Of a stretch of 5,736 bases of DNA, positions 4,976-5,736 are shown piece by piece. The DNA lies in contig JAOZHK010000174.1 of assembly GCA_026014905.1 (NCBI GenBank), positions 1 to 5,736 on the forward strand. The letters run 5' to 3'. Positions within the stretch are counted from its first letter, which is position 1; each line of letters starts with the position of its first letter. A program made the position numbers and the translations under genes. The notes beneath the pieces are model-generated. The model searched no databases and was not told the DNA's origin. It saw only the letters and a list, made by a program, of their open reading frames with translations. Source of the DNA: Candidatus Bathyarchaeota archaeon. Its GTDB lineage: Archaea > Thermoproteota > Bathyarchaeia > RBG-16-48-13 > GCA-020355125.

Positions 4976-5736
4976 TCATAGGTAAGGGAAAAGCTTCATA
5001 TGTTCAGGAGACATGACACGTTTCTCGAAATTTGAAGCTGAGATGTCTTTCTGGAGGATGTTAACGATAGGATCCTCTTCGCCTTGTTGATAGAGATTCT
5101 CAAATATTTGGGTGAGATTTGCGCTGATATCTTTACTGTGTATCCCGAATCCAAGATAGAAGGTTTTATCGAGAGGGTTTGGGAGTTCAATTACGGCGTA
5201 TTGTTGGTCAATAATACAATAGCTATATAATACTTCTTGACGTCGAACTCGTACTCCTTGCTCTCGGATCATATCAAAGAACAACCGAGCCATCTTAGGT
5301 ATAAGGATCATCTTGATCATGCGGAATTTTTGAACCAGGTCTTCTTGGTCACTGGTCAATAATGTAAACTGGACACCCCGGTTTAATGCTCGAATAACCG
5401 CTTCCATCACTCGGATATCAGTGTAATGGCAGATGAGAGAGATGCTGTGTTCAGCTAGATCTATTTTACTAACCAGCTCATCGATGTACTGCTCGTACTC
5501 ACTGATCATCATGATGGGGTGTATGACATCGGCGAGATTAAATGCTCCTGACAGATTCTCACAGGAGATTGCTTTCAATATCTGCTTTACTTCCTCCGGA
5601 GTTATTGATTTAGTTTTTTGTAATCGGTCAGCTAATGTAAGGCGGTCAGAATTTTGTAAAGCATCACAGATTCCCTGACTGACGGAGTAAACGATCGAGC
5701 CAATAGTTGTAATGAAATACCCATTATCTCGACGTT
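4976..5736 (-). CDS. Transcriptional regulator with FilR1/PLD-like sensor domain, 5' end outside window
   Basis: The frame is open from the right edge to a TGA at 4978-4976, giving 252 visible residues; a TTG at 5578 is an internal codon, not the start, because the frame continues upstream without a stop. The first visible residues, RRDNGYFITTIGSIVYSV, look like the wing and last helix of a winged-helix domain, so the missing part should be its recognition helices. A helical linker follows (about 20-85), then a PLD-like alpha/beta region: ISLICHYTDIRVMEAVIRAL, GVQFTLLTSD, GVRVRRQEVLYSYCIIDQQY, FYLGFGIHSKDISANLTQIF, ending in a helix and a short tail. This layout matches archaeal wHTH regulators with the FilR1 middle domain (formerly DUF1724) or related TrmB-like sensors, which lack the HKD catalytic motif, as here. 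Ligand and targets are unknown. Confidence 0.75.
   Translation of the reverse strand, partial: RRDNGYFITTIGSIVYSVSQGICDALQNSDRLTLADRLQKTKSITPEEVKQILKAISCENLSGAFNLADVIHPIMMISEYEQYIDELVSKIDLAEHSISLICHYTDIRVMEAVIRALNRGVQFTLLTSDQEDLVQKFRMIKMILIPKMARLFFDMIREQGVRVRRQEVLYSYCIIDQQYAVIELPNPLDKTFYLGFGIHSKDISANLTQIFENLYQQGEEDPIVNILQKDISASNFEKRVMSPEHMKLFPYL

Noticed and set aside
4762..5190. Short minus-strand open frames at 4762-4953 and 4996-5190
   Set aside because: The first is antisense to the coiled-coil gene and the second is in another frame of the regulator gene; neither has a start signal or protein-like composition.
5433..5678. 81-residue plus-strand open frame
   Set aside because: It is antisense to the FilR1-like regulator, whose frame is open across the whole stretch.
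1..5736. CRISPR array, rRNA or riboswitch
   Set aside because: No regularly spaced direct repeats of 20 or more bases and no recognisable structured RNA core were seen.

Overview
The window looks archaeal. Several genes are preceded by BRE/TATA-type promoters (for example TTATATAA with an upstream AAACC on the minus strand at 3592-3606). Shine-Dalgarno sites are used at some starts and short, nearly leaderless transcripts at others. The protein families also fit: a small stand-alone winged-helix protein, an archaeal-type RNase HI, and a regulator with a FilR1/PLD-like sensor region. I cannot fix the phylum; Asgard or TACK lineages are only a guess.

Left part (1-880) has the marks of a mobile element remnant. 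Sampled rows 361-420 and 541-600 hold 34 and 35 G/C of 60, against 22 of 60 at 1921-1980 and 23 of 60 at 3841-3900. It carries a minus-strand tyrosine recombinase that keeps the core-binding domain and the first catalytic arginine, then runs through a GT/TAGC microsatellite into a stop. The rest of the catalytic domain is absent from the expected place. Downstream on the same strand a GTG-started reading frame with a near-perfect Shine-Dalgarno site runs off the left edge.

Middle part (880-4145) is ordinary chromosomal-looking content: a PLP-dependent class-III aminotransferase fold enzyme most like isoleucine 2-epimerases (+), a convergent metallo-beta-lactamase-fold hydrolase with a C-terminal winged helix (-), a small winged-helix DNA-binding protein (-), and a divergent RNase HI (+). 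A 166-base region between the last two holds a strong promoter and a symmetrical repeat cluster that may be an operator.

Right part (4146-5736) holds an unrecognised 206-residue coiled-coil plus globular protein (+), and a convergent FilR1-like transcriptional regulator (-) whose 5' end lies beyond the right edge. Most genes have their own promoters and alternate in strand, so I see no operon and no single pathway linking them. I found no convincing new multi-gene system; the points most worth checking are the broken recombinase region, the recombinase/epimerase divergent control region, the Asp-to-Glu change in the epimerase-like enzyme, and the uncharacterised coiled-coil protein. No gap between genes exceeds about 170 bases.
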